From Kappaphycus alvarezii (taxonomy: Eukaryota > Rhodophyta > Florideophyceae > Gigartinales > Solieriaceae): 64,000 nucleotides of DNA. The notes beneath the pieces were generated by a model, which made no database searches, was not told where the DNA came from, and worked only from the letters and a program-made list of their open reading frames with translations. Of this stretch, positions 11,183 through 22,600 are shown one piece after another. Within the stretch, counting starts at the first letter, position 1; every line of letters begins with the position of its first letter. The position numbers and the translations under genes were made by a program. The stretch is taken from NCBI GenBank assembly GCA_002205965.3, contig NADL03000607.1:930001-994000 (forward strand). The letters run 5' to 3'.

Positions 11183-12844
11183 ATGCCGTCAAACGAAGAT
11201 CATCCTTGGGGACCCATTGAGGTCCACAATCCTACTCAAAGGGTACTGTACGACATATTTCAAGGATACGCTCAGGATACAGAAGAACACAGAGGGCAAG
11301 AGCTGTTGGAGCTAATGCGTGAAGAAATAGCACCATCACTGATTGCCAGTCCAGATGTAGTCATCTATTATGAATTGTACAAAAAAATGAGAGTTTTTCT
11401 TGAGAGTCGTAATATCAGTTGTGAACGTACTGCGGAGTCTACGAAACTGATTGGGAGGAGAGTCATATGTGCGATCTGGCCTGGTACTGAACATTTGCAA
11501 GACAGGAAGACTGCATTGGCTTTTTTTGATCAGGGTAGGCGATGTGGATTCAATTCTATGCCCATGCCCCAAGCACCACGTACAGGATTGTCCGGGGCAC
11601 CACCTCACCCGGACGCTCAGTACGAGAACAAGGTGGCCAACGCCATATCTCATAGATACAAGAGTAAGCACATGATGTTTTCTGGTGGCATGGAGGAAGA
11701 TTGGTGCCAATTCATTTCCCGTTACCAAAAGATATGTGATGAAGTTAAAGCTACGGTGTCCCAGAGAGGCGAATACTTGCATCATGGACTACGGGATCAT
11801 GCTTTACAGTTCTACTATAACCATGTAGCGGACAAAGGAGAGACGAATTGGGGGAACATCCGCAGGTTGTTTGCTGACACATTCGCTTCTCCTGATAAGA
11901 TGCAACGTATGTCAGACCGATTGGATGCCCTTCATATCAGCCAGTTTGAAAATGAAGGCTTGGATGAAGCTCATTCTCTCGATAAAGTTATGCGCGAAAT
12001 TGAGAGAATTTCACCGATGGCTATTCCCGCTTCTCGAGGCGATGATAACATGAAGAAGGTTTTACAAAAAGCCACTCTCAGTAGGCAATTTTCTGTCTTC
12101 GTCACCGGTGCACATGATTATCACGTTTTGAGTTATCCACAGGCCAAAATTGCCTTCTGCAGGGCTCAACAGCAATTTGAAACGTTTAATCGTTTTAAAA
12201 ATGGTCCTCACCCTATGTCACCTGCCATTGAAGTAGATCGCCCGAACAGATGGTCGAACGGTACTAACATTTCCGTGGTTGACGATGGCAGCTCTGCCCC
12301 TGCAACCGATATCAACTTCAGCGGTCAGGGGCGTTTTGCAAGACAGCCTCCATCTCGTCACTCTCGCAGTAAGAAGGTTCATTGGGGCCAAGTGGCTGTC
12401 GATGAGAAGTATTCTCGGTCCTCGTCATACTCATGCTTCAATTGTGAGGAGAAGGGCTGCACCCTTCGATCTTGTAAGAAGCCGCTTGACTACGAACGCA
12501 TTGCACGTAACAAGGCGAAATTTTTTGAACGTCGTCGCAATTCGTCTAGGATCAATCTCACTGACGCGTTGGTCGAGTTTGCTAACGAACTGAACGAGGC
12601 CCTCATTGCCCGTAATGAAGAATCTGGTGATGATGATACCGACGCGGACGCTGATGAGCCAGATCGGCCTATCTCCGATACCTACCACTCACAGCCATCA
12701 ACAGCTCCTCTCACTTTGATCGCGGCGCTCCACCGTCGCTGGCTAACGCTCTCTCACCGGGCTCTGAGTCATCCACCCCGGAAACATCTGAAGATGAAGT
12801 TTTTTAAGTCGAAGTTGCAACGGCCGTCCAACTTCGTTCATTAG
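11183..12844 (+). pseudogene. Gag of element A (frameshifted near the C-terminus)
   Basis: Structural capsid/nucleocapsid protein of the element. The first ATG in frame is 11,183 (purine at -3). The frame is open for over 500 codons. A zinc-knuckle-like motif at 12,434-12,475 reads C-FN-C-EEKG-C-TLRS-C, i.e. C-x2-C-x4-C-x4-C, with Cys where family knuckles normally have His. An acidic C-terminal region rich in Asp/Glu follows. An A7 run at 11,381-11,387 keeps the frame open here, whereas C has A6. Near 12,692 A lacks one base relative to C, so the last about 50 residues are out of frame and the ORF ends at 12,844 instead of the TAA at 12,805 used in C. Confidence 0.85.
12800..12807 (+). promoter_or_regulatory. 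Gag/pol frame junction at a T6 run (candidate -1 frameshift site)
   Basis: The authentic gag frame (as in C) reads GAA GTT TTT TAA. The pol frame is the -1 frame, opens just upstream of this point after a TGA, and has no ATG until 13,026, two codons after which the protease Asp lies. A -1 slip on the U run would join gag to pol. The P-site codon GTT does not re-pair well, so this is not a textbook heptamer. Confidence 0.4.
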
Positions 12845-15800
12845 GCCTAAGAAACCGCCCGACAGACGCTTCTCTGCAGTCGCATTCCCAGCTCTCCGCG
12901 TCCAAGGTCGTCGGATTGCACATAAACGTATAGTACCACGCTTTACTCAACGGATTGTTTATGAAGCACTACATGTCAAGGCTACGAATGCTGTTCGTCG
13001 TTACGATGACAGGACTTTTGTTGGCATGTGCCTTGATGGCGGGGCACAACGTTCAGTTTGTGGCCTACGGCAGGCGCGAGCCTATGCTCGTGCTCTGGGA
13101 ATCAAATTTCGCTTGACTACCTCCCATCGTACATTCAAGTTCGGGGATGGATACAGGAACAGCCTGGGTACTATGCAATTCAGGATTCCAATTCCCTCCG
13201 GTGGCTTCCTTCCTATACAAATTGATGTTGTGGATGCCGACATTCCACTTTTATTGGGTTTGGACCTCATGGGCAAGGCTCAGCTTGTTGCCGACAGTGT
13301 CGACAACGTCTTGCTCTGCAAATAGGGTGGCTGGACGCTGCCTATTGTCCGTAAGCTGGGTCACATGTTCGTCGAACTTGATAACTCTGCAGTCCTCTTC
13401 ACATCATCGGAATTGCGAAGGCTTCACCTTCACTTTTTCCACCCTTCCTCCCGGAAATTGTACAAACTCTTGAAGCGTGCTAGACCCTCGGATACTACTC
13501 CCGATACCCTCCGTCTTCTCGAGAAGATTAGTGCTCAATGTAGTGGCTGCCAGACGCATTCCACGGGCCCATACCGTTTCCGTGTATCTATGCCGCCTGA
13601 CAAAATCCTCTTCAATCACGAAGTGGCCGTAGACGTCTTTTGGCTTGGTAATCGTCCGGCTCTCCATGTTGTGGACGTTGGCACACACTACCAGAATGCC
13701 GTTTTCCTGGAGAATCAGTCCACGGAGGCCATATGGGACGCATTTATCCTTGCATGGGCATCAGTGTACGTCGGTTATCCGAACAAACTCAAGGCGGACC
13801 AGGGCTCTGTGTTTACCTCTGCCAAATGGAAGGAGCTAACATCATTACATGGTATTGAACTGCAATTGGCTGGGGTTGAGGCCCACAACGCCATTGGGGT
13901 TGGTGAACGGTATCACGCCCCACTCCGTCGTGTCTACCATGTCATCAAAACATCCTTACCTGACATGCGTGACGCTGTAGCCCTACGGTGTGCGGTCAAA
14001 GGGATCAATGATACGATGGGTCCCGAGGGTCTCGTCCCTACTTACCTTGTTTATGGCATGTTCCCATCCTTCCCGGTTCGCTCATCAGACGTGCCGCAGC
14101 AAAAAGGCGCGTATGAAGGCTCTCGCTTTGGCTCGCCGTGAGATGGCGACAATCACTGCTGAGTTGCGAGTGCAGCGTGCACTCAAATCTAAACTACCTC
14201 CCGCTACCCACTATGATATACAACCAGGCGACAACGTGTTGGTTTACAAGGAGGAATCCTCTGGCGGCGGCCGTCGCGCTGGGCGCTACGTCGGCCCATA
14301 TCGTGTCACTAAGATTCGGGGCAAATGGTCTCAGTCCTAAGACCTGACAAAGTCGCTGATTACAATATCTATCACATACTGCCCGACCCGCATGAACGGG
14401 GTGATAAGGACCTCCAGCGGCTGCTTGCTGCTACTGGCCAGTTCCAGACTCCTGCAGTACATGGGATCTTTATCACAGAAGTCCTCAGCCCTGGCGATCC
14501 TAGATGTCATTCTGCATCCTTTTCTGATGCGATACAGAAGAATTACAGGGCCTTATGGACCGCGGTGTATTTGAAGTCGTATGTCGAGAGGACGTCCCTC
14601 CTGCTGGTAACGTCCTCGGTGGGAGATTCCTATTGTCGATAAAGCATGTTGGAACTGGCAATGAGGTGTACAAAGCACGTTTCGTCGTGCAATGGCATAG
14701 TGACGCTGAGAAGAACATGTTAGTACACAATAGCACCAGTCTCTGCCAAAGCTCTATCCGCACTCTGATCGCGCTTGCCGCCGTGTTCGGATTTCGTATT
14801 TGGTCTCAGGACGTGTCGCAGGCATACCTGCAATCCTCTCAACGACTGATGCGCGACGTTTATGTCCGACCGACTAAGGAGTTTCGTCTGAACAAAGACC
14901 AGCTTCTCAAGCTTCTGAAGCCTTTATATGGCTTGGCTGACTCCGGGGATTACTGGCACCAGACATTCTCCCGCCACCTCTTGCATGATCTGGTGATGAA
15001 GCCATTTACTGGTGATTTATCCTTTTTTGTCAAACACGTTCACGACGAGCTTGTAGGACTGGTTGGAGCCTATGTTGATGATTCTCTCAGCGCTGGTACT
15101 GAACGTTTTCGGTCGGACAGCACGATCACGGAACGCCGATTTGAGTCGAAACCACGGGTGTATGACTCTTTCACGTTTGCAGGAATTGAAATCGAGCCTT
15201 TTGAGGATGGCTACCTCTTGCATCAATCCACTTATGCCGGCAAAATTACAGTTCTTCCCAAAGATTGCAGCTTCACCGAGTTTCGATCTAAGCGCCATGA
15301 ACTAGCGTGGTTAACGCATACCAGACCCGACATCGCTTCTGCTGTTAATTTCGCCGCACAAGTCACGGAGACATCATGGCGTCGTCAGGATGTTCTCGAC
15401 CTCAATTCGATTATTCGTCGCATTCACGCGACTCCCAATCGAGGTATTCGCCAACACCGTCTCCATCGCGATAAGCTGAAGGTTGTTGCCTTTGTAGATG
15501 CTTCATTTGCTAACAACCCCGATGACTCTTCCCAACTTGGATACCTGATCACCCTGACTGATGACACTGACCGATACAACATTATGCACTTCTCTAGTTA
15601 CAAATCGAAAAGGGTGGTCAGATCAAGCATGGGAGCCGAGATGTACTCTTTCGCGGATGGATTTGATTATTCGTACCTCTTGCGCCACGATCTGGAGAGT
15701 ATCACCTCTCAACGGATTCCGCTCAACATGTTGACTGATTCGGAAGCTCTTTTCAAGATAATCGTCAAGAACACAACGACAACTGAAAAACGGTTGATGA

Positions 15801-16040
15801 TTGACATTCGTGCTGCTAGGGAAGCTTACGCCGCACAAGAAATTAGCAACGTTGGTTGGATCCGTACCGACGTTAACCCGGCCGATTCGTCTTACAAAGC
15901 GTAACCGATGTATTGCGCTGGAGGAACTGCTGGACACTGGTCGCTGGTCAGGAACCGTTGAGCAGTGGGTTGTGCGTACCCCGCGCATTGAAGAATTGGA
16001 TTCTCATCCTGATCGTACTGCCACGACTTTCACGTCCTGA
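12808..16040 (+). pseudogene. Pol of element A (protease-integrase-RT-RNase H), multiply broken
   Basis: Encodes the copia polyprotein. The protease motif LDGGAQRS starts near 13,032, then LLLGLDL. The integrase HHCC is followed by the DDE core (VDVFW, ADQGS, GERYH). RT has SQDVSQAYLQ with its catalytic Asp at 14,810-14,812, and YVDDSLSAG near 15,073. RNase H has FVDASFAN. Lesions relative to C: TAG at 13,323-13,325; an extra A in the run at 14,101-14,105; a missing A near 14,323; a missing base near 14,540; an extra base near 15,887. The original stop is TGA at 16,038-16,040. Most lesions are one-base changes in short homopolymers, so assembly error is possible. Confidence 0.9.
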
Positions 16041-16050
16041 TTGGGCGGAG
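16041..16050 (+). other. Polypurine tract of element A
   Basis: TTGGGCGGAG lies exactly between the pol stop codon and the 3' LTR, the position of the plus-strand primer. The same ten bases occur at the same place in C. Confidence 0.75.
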
Positions 16051-16467
16051 TGTGAAAGCAACTGGAAGTCAACTGTAATGTCCATACTGTAAGATTCTTC
16101 TTCGTCATATGTTGACACTAATGTTTACTGTATACATGGCCTTCTTTCCGTGAAAGGTCGTCGCTTGCCCATACGTACTCAATTGGAATTATAGACCGAC
16201 AGTCAGAATGCAACTGACTGCCAACCATCAGACTAACTCTCGCCGCATTGCCGCCGCATTGAATACTTAGGCTGTCTATTCTCTAGGTCTTCAATTGAGT
16301 AAAAGGGTAAGGTTTTACTTTTGCAACAGAACGGGGTTACGCTCCAATCTGGCAGGACTCTTTGGAGTACTTGTGCCGTTGCCTTCATCTAACAATACTC
16401 GTCACTCTCTGGAGTGTCAGGATAAGCATCCTGATAGAGTGTTCTAAATCAACCGATTTCAACGACA
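16051..16467 (+). repeat. 3' LTR of element A
   Basis: Same 417-bp unit as 10,723-11,139. Differences seen: CC to CA near the middle, GGG to GGA, and TT to TC near the end. Confidence 0.95.
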
Positions 16468-16472
16468 GTTTT
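16468..16472 (+). repeat. Target-site duplication of element A, right copy
   Basis: GTTTT, identical to 10,718-10,722. The interrupted integrase frame of relic B continues immediately after it. Confidence 0.92.
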
Positions 16473-18694
16473 ATACACTGAAATCGAAAAGCGAAGTAGC
16501 TGATCCAAATCGTTGCTCTATAAGACGCTTCAGAACATTATAAGAGCGTAATGTTAAGAGGCTGCACACGGACACTGGGGGCAGTTTGTCAATAAGAAAA
16601 TAAAAAAGATTCTAGCGAGTGAGTGTACTGGTCATGTGCTAGGTGCCGCTGCTAACCCGCAACCAAACTGGGTTCTAGAGCATATGAACACGAGTATTCT
16701 TGATCATGTAAGATCTATTTTTAGTCAAGATAGTTTCGAAGATCTTTTCTTGGGCAACGCTGCACTCCATGCAGCATATATATTGAATATAATACCTCGA
16801 CAGATTTTCAAAAGGAAAACATCATTCTAATTGATCAATTAGAGAAGACCAGATGTTTCGATGTTTCGCACGTTTGGATGCGAGCCCTTCGTTACTTCTT
16901 CGAGGAGGAAGCGTAAAAGACTGGATAGCAAAGTGAAACGCATGATTACTCATGGGAATAGCTGGAAATTTGAATTATAGGGTGCTCGATCCTGTTACAA
17001 AGCAAATGATATATGTGCGTCATGTGAAGTTTGATGAACAAGTGTTTCCTGGAAATTAGGAAACTAGTAAGGTAGGCCACTGTAACAACTTGGCTCCTCA
17101 AGCAAAATATATTACTGTTGACGTTGACGACTATGAGTAAAGTGGGAGTAATGGGCACCAGGTGGAGTCTGAAGCTGTTAATGATACAGCTGCAGTCATG
17201 ATTGATAATGATGACTCTGGAATTGATGAGCTCGATATCACAAACCTTGAACGAATTCCGCCTCAAATAGATAGTGATGCTAATAATAATAAAGATTTGA
17301 CCAAACTAAGTAATGGTGAATCAAGTCATGTAGCTTTGCGAGGAAGCTCGAGAAGACGCACTGCGAGGCTAAAACCACAGCTGCCTGGACTATAACAGGT
17401 GGAAGTATTTCAAATGACTCTTCCCTAGCGGAAGCCATGCGGTTCGGCGATCGTAATGAGTGGATCAATGCAGTGAACAAGGACCCTACAGTGCTGCATG
17501 AACGTGGTATTTTAACGTTGGTTACAAGACCACAAGGGCCAAATTTGTTCTCAAATAAGTACTTTTTAATATTAATGGGCATCATGATGGCACTATAGAT
17601 CGTTAAAAGGCAAGACTTGTCGTTTTGGGATGTAACCAAGACGAGAACTAATTTGATAAGCTTTACCCAGTACTTGATTTTACTGCAGTGAGACTACTAC
17701 TTATAGTTGCCTGTCTTGAAGGTGCTTATGTGCACTATATGGATATTAAGAGTGCGTACTCGCATGGTGAGCTGGATGAAAATATATATATGCATCAACC
17801 AAAAGGGTTTGAAAGCTCTGATTGCCCTGAATATGTATGCAAATTACAGAAAAGTCTGATAGGTAAGATAGAGCCCCCAGAATATGGTTCTTTCACTTCA
17901 TTCATTGCTTACTTAGTATTGGTTTCAATAAGCGTGGTCATGCTGACGGTCCGTGGGTGTTTACCAAACGTGGTGGAAGTGTGTATTTATTCTCTTATGT
18001 CGATGACATTCTCCTTGCGGCAAAGAATATTGAGCTTGGAGATAAGAGAGATGGAAAATGTTAAATACAGAGAGGTTTGGAGCTCTCCTTTACCTCAATA
18101 CAAAGACTCGCCCGGACATCGCTGCCGCGGTCAGCATACTCAGTCGTCATGTGGTTAAGCCTCGTCCTCTGCACTGAAGAGCACTGAATCAAATATTTCG
18201 TTATACAAAATACAGTAAGCGTTTAGTGATTCACCTTAATTCAGAACGATCTGAGTCATGTGCTCATGCAGATTCCGATTGGGAACGTGCGACAGACCGA
18301 TACTCTTCAAGTGGCTACGTTGTGTTCCAAGGTGTTGCACTAGTGGTTTCTAAATTTGCCAAACAAAACTCCATTGCGTTATCTAGTACTGAGACCGAGT
18401 ACTGTAGCCTTTCGCAGGCTTCAAGAGAGAGTGTTTTGTTGAGATGTCTGATGAATGATCTTGTATATCCTCAAGAAGGCGAAAAAATCATATGTATCAA
18501 GACAACAGTGGCTCCGCAACATGGGCAACAGATATTTCAAATTTCAAAAGGAATAAGCACATATACATTCAAGTTAATTCTGTTAGGGATCTGATCAACA
18601 TAGGAAATATTAAAGTTGTAAGTGTAAATACTAAGGACATGATTGCAGACTGTCCTACAGAGCCATTATACGGAGCCAAGTTGAAGGCTATTTA
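16473..18694 (+). mobile_element. Copia relic B, 3' part (integrase end, RT, RNase H)
   Basis: The integrase continues from the cut at 10,722, with HTDTGGQ-like sequence near 16,570 and a C-terminal half at 16,636-16,830. The RT N-terminus is near 17,430 (NEWINAVNKDPTVLHERGIL...). The fingers/palm start at 17,688, with YMDIKSAYSHGELDENIYMH at the first catalytic Asp, and SYVDDILLAAK is near 18,000. RNase H starts near 18,250 (CAHADSDW...SGYVVF...ALSSTETEYCSLSQA) and ends at a TAA near 18,694 after an MIADCPTEPL tail (family: LADxLTKPL). Frameshifts and stops are frequent, so it is long dead. It is a different copia lineage from A and C. Confidence 0.85.
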
Positions 18695-18749
18695 AGCAAT
18701 TTTTAAACTGCTGAACATGACTCCGAGTGGGAGAGGAGATAATGGAACT

Positions 18750-18845
18750 GATGAGTAAGATCAGACACATTCAACCTGGGATTGATACGTAAGATCAGTC
18801 ACATGCAACCTGGGATTGATGAGTAAGATTAGTCTCATGGAAACC
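18750..18845 (+). repeat. 34-bp tandem repeat, about three units
   Basis: Three successive units beginning GATGAGTAAGATCAG or close variants, each ending near CAACCTGGGATT. The third is diverged at its end. They lie between the RNase H stop of relic B and its presumed 3' LTR. Confidence 0.75.
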
Positions 18846-18894
18846 AGTTCTACAACTTCTGATCTGGTCAAAGAGATTTTAAATTGAGGAGGGG

Positions 18895-19561
18895 TGGCGA
18901 GGGTGGTACGGCCGTTAGAAAAGCAACTCCGGTCACCACGACGCCGCGTGAATCGTAGTGTTCCCACCCATCAAGTTAATATTTACGTATGTGAGTTTAT
19001 GTACGTAATCAAATTGAAATTGAGAGTATACGGGCACCATGCAGTGCAGTGCACTACTCAGTGGCGTCCGTTTATGTTGTTTGTGCTGTATGAATCCTAT
19101 GAATCTTTACTGTTATTGTTATGACTGAACTTTTAGGTTATGCGCAGCTGAATAGTGAATCTTTACGGTGTTAGCCGTAACTTACGTCAAGACACTACGA
19201 GAACAAGTATCAGTACCGTTGGTAGTTGGTACAATCAGTTGAGAACTTTCTCAACAAAGGTAGTTTTTCAGTCGAGTATTTTCTTCCTCCTTTTTCTTAA
19301 GTCTAGACTTCTTACACCGGCTGCTCTCTATCATCATATATATTGTAAATATAAGACCGATAAACACTTTGTGAGCAATAACAACTATGCTTAACTAAAC
19401 AGCATGTGATGTCCAGAACAGACACCTAATACAACTCTAAAATAGTAAATATTCTAATTATTCTGTATACAAATGTATACATGTGCCCCTTTAACAAAAC
19501 TGCCTTTATACAGTGGCTGTGTTTGGCAAAAATTATGGAAAAGGTAACTCTATGTGTGGCG
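18895..19561 (+). repeat. Possible 3' LTR of copia relic B
   Basis: A purine-rich tract (TTGAGGAGGGG) ends at about 18,894 and a TGGCGAGGG start follows, as expected for a polypurine tract and LTR start. The end is placed where a primer-site-like leader begins. No partner LTR is available for comparison, so boundaries are tentative. Confidence 0.35.
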
Positions 19562-19630
19562 TTTTGATCTGAGACCAGAGCACTCTACAAAAAGTCCCTT
19601 CTGACAACAGAATCAACTTTTCTGACTTGG
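19562..19630 (+). repeat. Copia leader-like segment matching the start of relic B
   Basis: TGATCTGAGACCAGAGCACTC and the following ACAACAGAATCAA resemble the segment at 9,000-9,050 (TGATTTGAGACCAGAATATTC ... ACAACAGAATCAA). In relic B this is the first sequence of the internal region. Its appearance after the presumed 3' LTR suggests the beginning of a second, truncated unit. Confidence 0.45.
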
Positions 19631-19729
19631 AACACCCGTAGTAAGCCAACAGGGAAAAAGATGTTAGCTCGGTTGCCAATGTCCTCTACTTTATCTTAGC
19701 TTTTGTTATTTATGGACTTGAACAAGTCA

Positions 19730-19910
19730 AAACGTAGCATTCTACGAGAAGAATCAGTCCCTGGCCTTTTAGGAATCGAAGTTCCTCCCCCATTACTTTG
19801 ATTGCATGCCCTTTTGAGTCAATTGCTGTTGTCTGGAAAAGTATATAATAAATCGAATATAGCATCCATGAGTAAAGCTCCAAAACCTTCCCCCTTCAAT
19901 TACTGATCGG
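19730..19910 (-). repeat. Dispersed repeat R1 fragment
   Basis: Shares the block CCCTTTTGAGTCAATTG...GTCTGGAAAA...CCAAAACCTTCCCCC with 40,705-40,800, and the reverse-complement core GGGGAAAGGTTTTGG with 33,355-33,420. No coding content. Confidence 0.45.
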
Positions 19911-22049
19911 TTGTTGGAGTGTATCTAGTTACTTCTCAGGGACGACAGGGAGAGATCTGATGGAGCCCTCAATTTCGGTAACTATAGATACACTCTTATA
20001 GTTATTTCATCTTTCAGACGTCTGCGAAGCTGCCACGGAGTCATTCCCCATATCTTCGTTTCAGGACATGTTTTCTTAAAGACAGTACCGAGTTATTGTA
20101 CATGAAATAACCCAATGCAAATCCATTCGTTCTTCGTACTGAGAGCCCCGAAAATGGTAGAAATACAAGTCTACGGGACTAGCAACTGATGCACGCCTCT
20201 CAGTAAGCCAGCCCCTTTTATCCCAATGCATTCGAAAAAAATGCAAAATTGTTATTGTAGTGACTCGAAGTAATTTTTAAGAACAATTGAACAATCTATC
20301 CATACTTGAAGTAGATGACTGTATGGGATACGAGGAGCTGCAGTGTTGCTTGGTATTGTACTTACGGTATGGAAGGATGTCTTCAGAATTTCAGCATACG
20401 TCAATAAATCACTACGCAAACGGCAAAGATGCGACATATTTCAGATATTTTCAGGACCACTAGGTCCAGAGTTGAACTCACGTTGGCAATATGAAATATA
20501 TTAGCGGTTGAGTGGCCTACTGTAACTGAACACAGTGGCATTCATTCTCGCAGAGGCTTTACCTCTCCCTGGAACGGTATGGCAGTAGCAGTGTTCGGTA
20601 TTGGCATTTTTTTGTAGAGCTACAATTGAAAGAGAACAACCTGAAAAGTCTATGTTCTGAAGCGAGACAATCGAGATAGAGATAGAATAGGAGAGGAAAA
20701 CGTATGTGTGACACACTACGACAGTACTGGCGCTTTAGGTATGATAAACCCTTTACATGGTAATCTTTGCTTCGTAAGGTACATTTACCGACACATATAA
20801 CTCTTGGTTATGTATTACTGATGCTGCTTAAATTTTTTATATAATTTTATTATACTTAGTTACAGCTAGATGTTACAGAAAAAATGTAATAACGCTTGCG
20901 TACCAATTTTACTTTCTTCCTTACTTGACTTTCGATATTCTTTCCTGTTTCCCTAGTTCGATGCTACGTAAGTATTACCTACCTGCATGCTTTCAGGCTC
21001 ACTACTTTTAGTTCTTGCAAGATCTTCCTTTCGCTTCGGCTCATGTGGCATTTCCTCAGAAATGTAGCAGAATTAGGCCCAGTAACTTTCATTTTCAATG
21101 CGTCAGTAAGTTCTCAATTGTCCATAAAAGAGTAAGTTTTAGATCCCATAAACTCCAATGGCCCTCAAATTAATGTTCAGAGAGATTATTACGTCTTCTA
21201 CTCCTTATCTTGAAACATTTGTGAGTTCCATGGGGTGCGCAGATTTAGCCAATATCTTCGATTTGTGCGGCACTCCGCGACTGGCAACGGAGCCGAATAT
21301 TTCGACGTAGTAATCGAAACTTGAATTCATACGATCGTCTGTTTAATATCGTACAGAAATATAGTCATAGAGCTGAAACTACTCGTCACATCGCTCGAAG
21401 AGACAAATTATACTATTTTAATCTGCCTTCTCTCTTTTTAGGACGCTGTCTCCCCCTTTTTTACTGTCTATATTTATATTTTTCATCAGCTTTGTAATAG
21501 AACTCTGTCACCATCCGCTCAAGATCAGACGAAATTCGAGAATAATATTGATTCTTTTAACACATGAGGCCGGCTTTTACCGAACATCAGACATACATCG
21601 CTTAGTTTATTCTGTTACTAAAACTCTCCGTAGAAAAGGGAGGTGGCATATGCATTTCCCGTTTCTGTGCAAGTATCCCTGACGATAAGCAACTTCCGAA
21701 CCCTTTTCATTCCCTCCACAACATACCCATACGCAACAAAAAGGAGGGCTTTTGTTGGCTCTACCCATAGCTGAAAATCAACATCAATGGCGAGGGATTT
21801 GATGGTGTAAAACTGGAGTCAACAGAATAGGAAACCACACACAACCAAGGAGAAGAGTTTTTGAAGGTAAATAATAAATAATAACAATAATAAATTGCTA
21901 AAGTAGACGTTACCGGAAATGGTCGACGAGTGAAATTGAAAAAAGAACAATGCCAGAGAAACAAAATCTACAGGGACAGGCCTTTCACCTTTAAAAGAGG
22001 CTAGGGTGCTGATAAAAGTTTTTTAGTTCGAAGTGGACACTCAAATTTC
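19911..22049. other. No gene supported
   Basis: AT-rich DNA with only short frames. No family motif or repeat partner was recognised. Confidence 0.4.
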
Positions 22050-22600
22050 CCTTCGCCCTAAGATGAGCAGCTTATACAGGTTATATAGAATTTTACCCAA
22101 AATAAATTGCCAATGAAAAATCCTGAGAGCACACTAAAATACAGGGAAAACTTCATGTACACGAAGATCATTTTGCAAAAGATAATTAAAATGAACTAAA
22201 CAAAAACCTTCTCTCAACCTTTATCTTTCATATAAGACCCTAGAACTTCTCTCAAGACATAATGAACATCCAAGTAGTTCTCAAAAATTCCCGTGAAAGG
22301 CTCATGAATACCTACTCATTCCTTAAAAAATCCAGATGATACAATGTCCCTCCAACAGAATCCATGACTGAAACCACATGGCTCATCCAATTCATTATAT
22401 TGCTTCTCTTTTGATTCGTGCCAATCTCTGCTTCTTCCTCTCCAAGCTCCCCGACCTACTCTTCGTCATATTCCGTTTATTCCTCGCCATCCTCTTTTTC
22501 TCCTACTTCATACATTATTTACGGGCCATTCACTCTTTAGTGCGCTTCAAATTCATGCCACTGTCATGTTATAAGTACATCTGACTATTTTTTTTCAATA
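22050..22600 (-). pseudogene. ORF X relic (copy at 22 kb) with its 3' flank
   Basis: Read on the minus strand, a segment near 22,400 aligns with the GMNRLDQ/MNWLDQ region of the other two ORF X copies. A segment near 22,240 reads ENYLDVHYVLREVLGSYMKDKG, paralleling EYMVTLDVLRYVLGSDLEDD. The following non-coding DNA, including a TACATGAAGTTTTCCCTG-like block, also matches the 3' flank at 1-490. Stops interrupt the frame. Confidence 0.4.

Larger units (their letters stand above)
10723..16467 (+). mobile_element. Complete Ty1/copia retrotransposon A (5,745 bp)
   Basis: Bounded by 417-bp direct LTRs (TG...CA) and a perfect 5-bp target duplication. Pol order is protease, integrase, RT, RNase H, which defines copia. 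It has exactly the same length as element C (56606-62350) and is nearly the same sequence. Its LTRs differ from each other at about three positions. It sits inside the integrase gene of relic B, so it is younger than B. Compared with C, it has a nonsense codon and several single-base indels in gag and pol, so it is not autonomous as read. Confidence 0.95.

Noticed and set aside
18750-18845. Possible CRISPR-like array
   Set aside because: Units are directly adjacent without unique spacers and lie in a retrotransposon 3' region of a eukaryotic genome.
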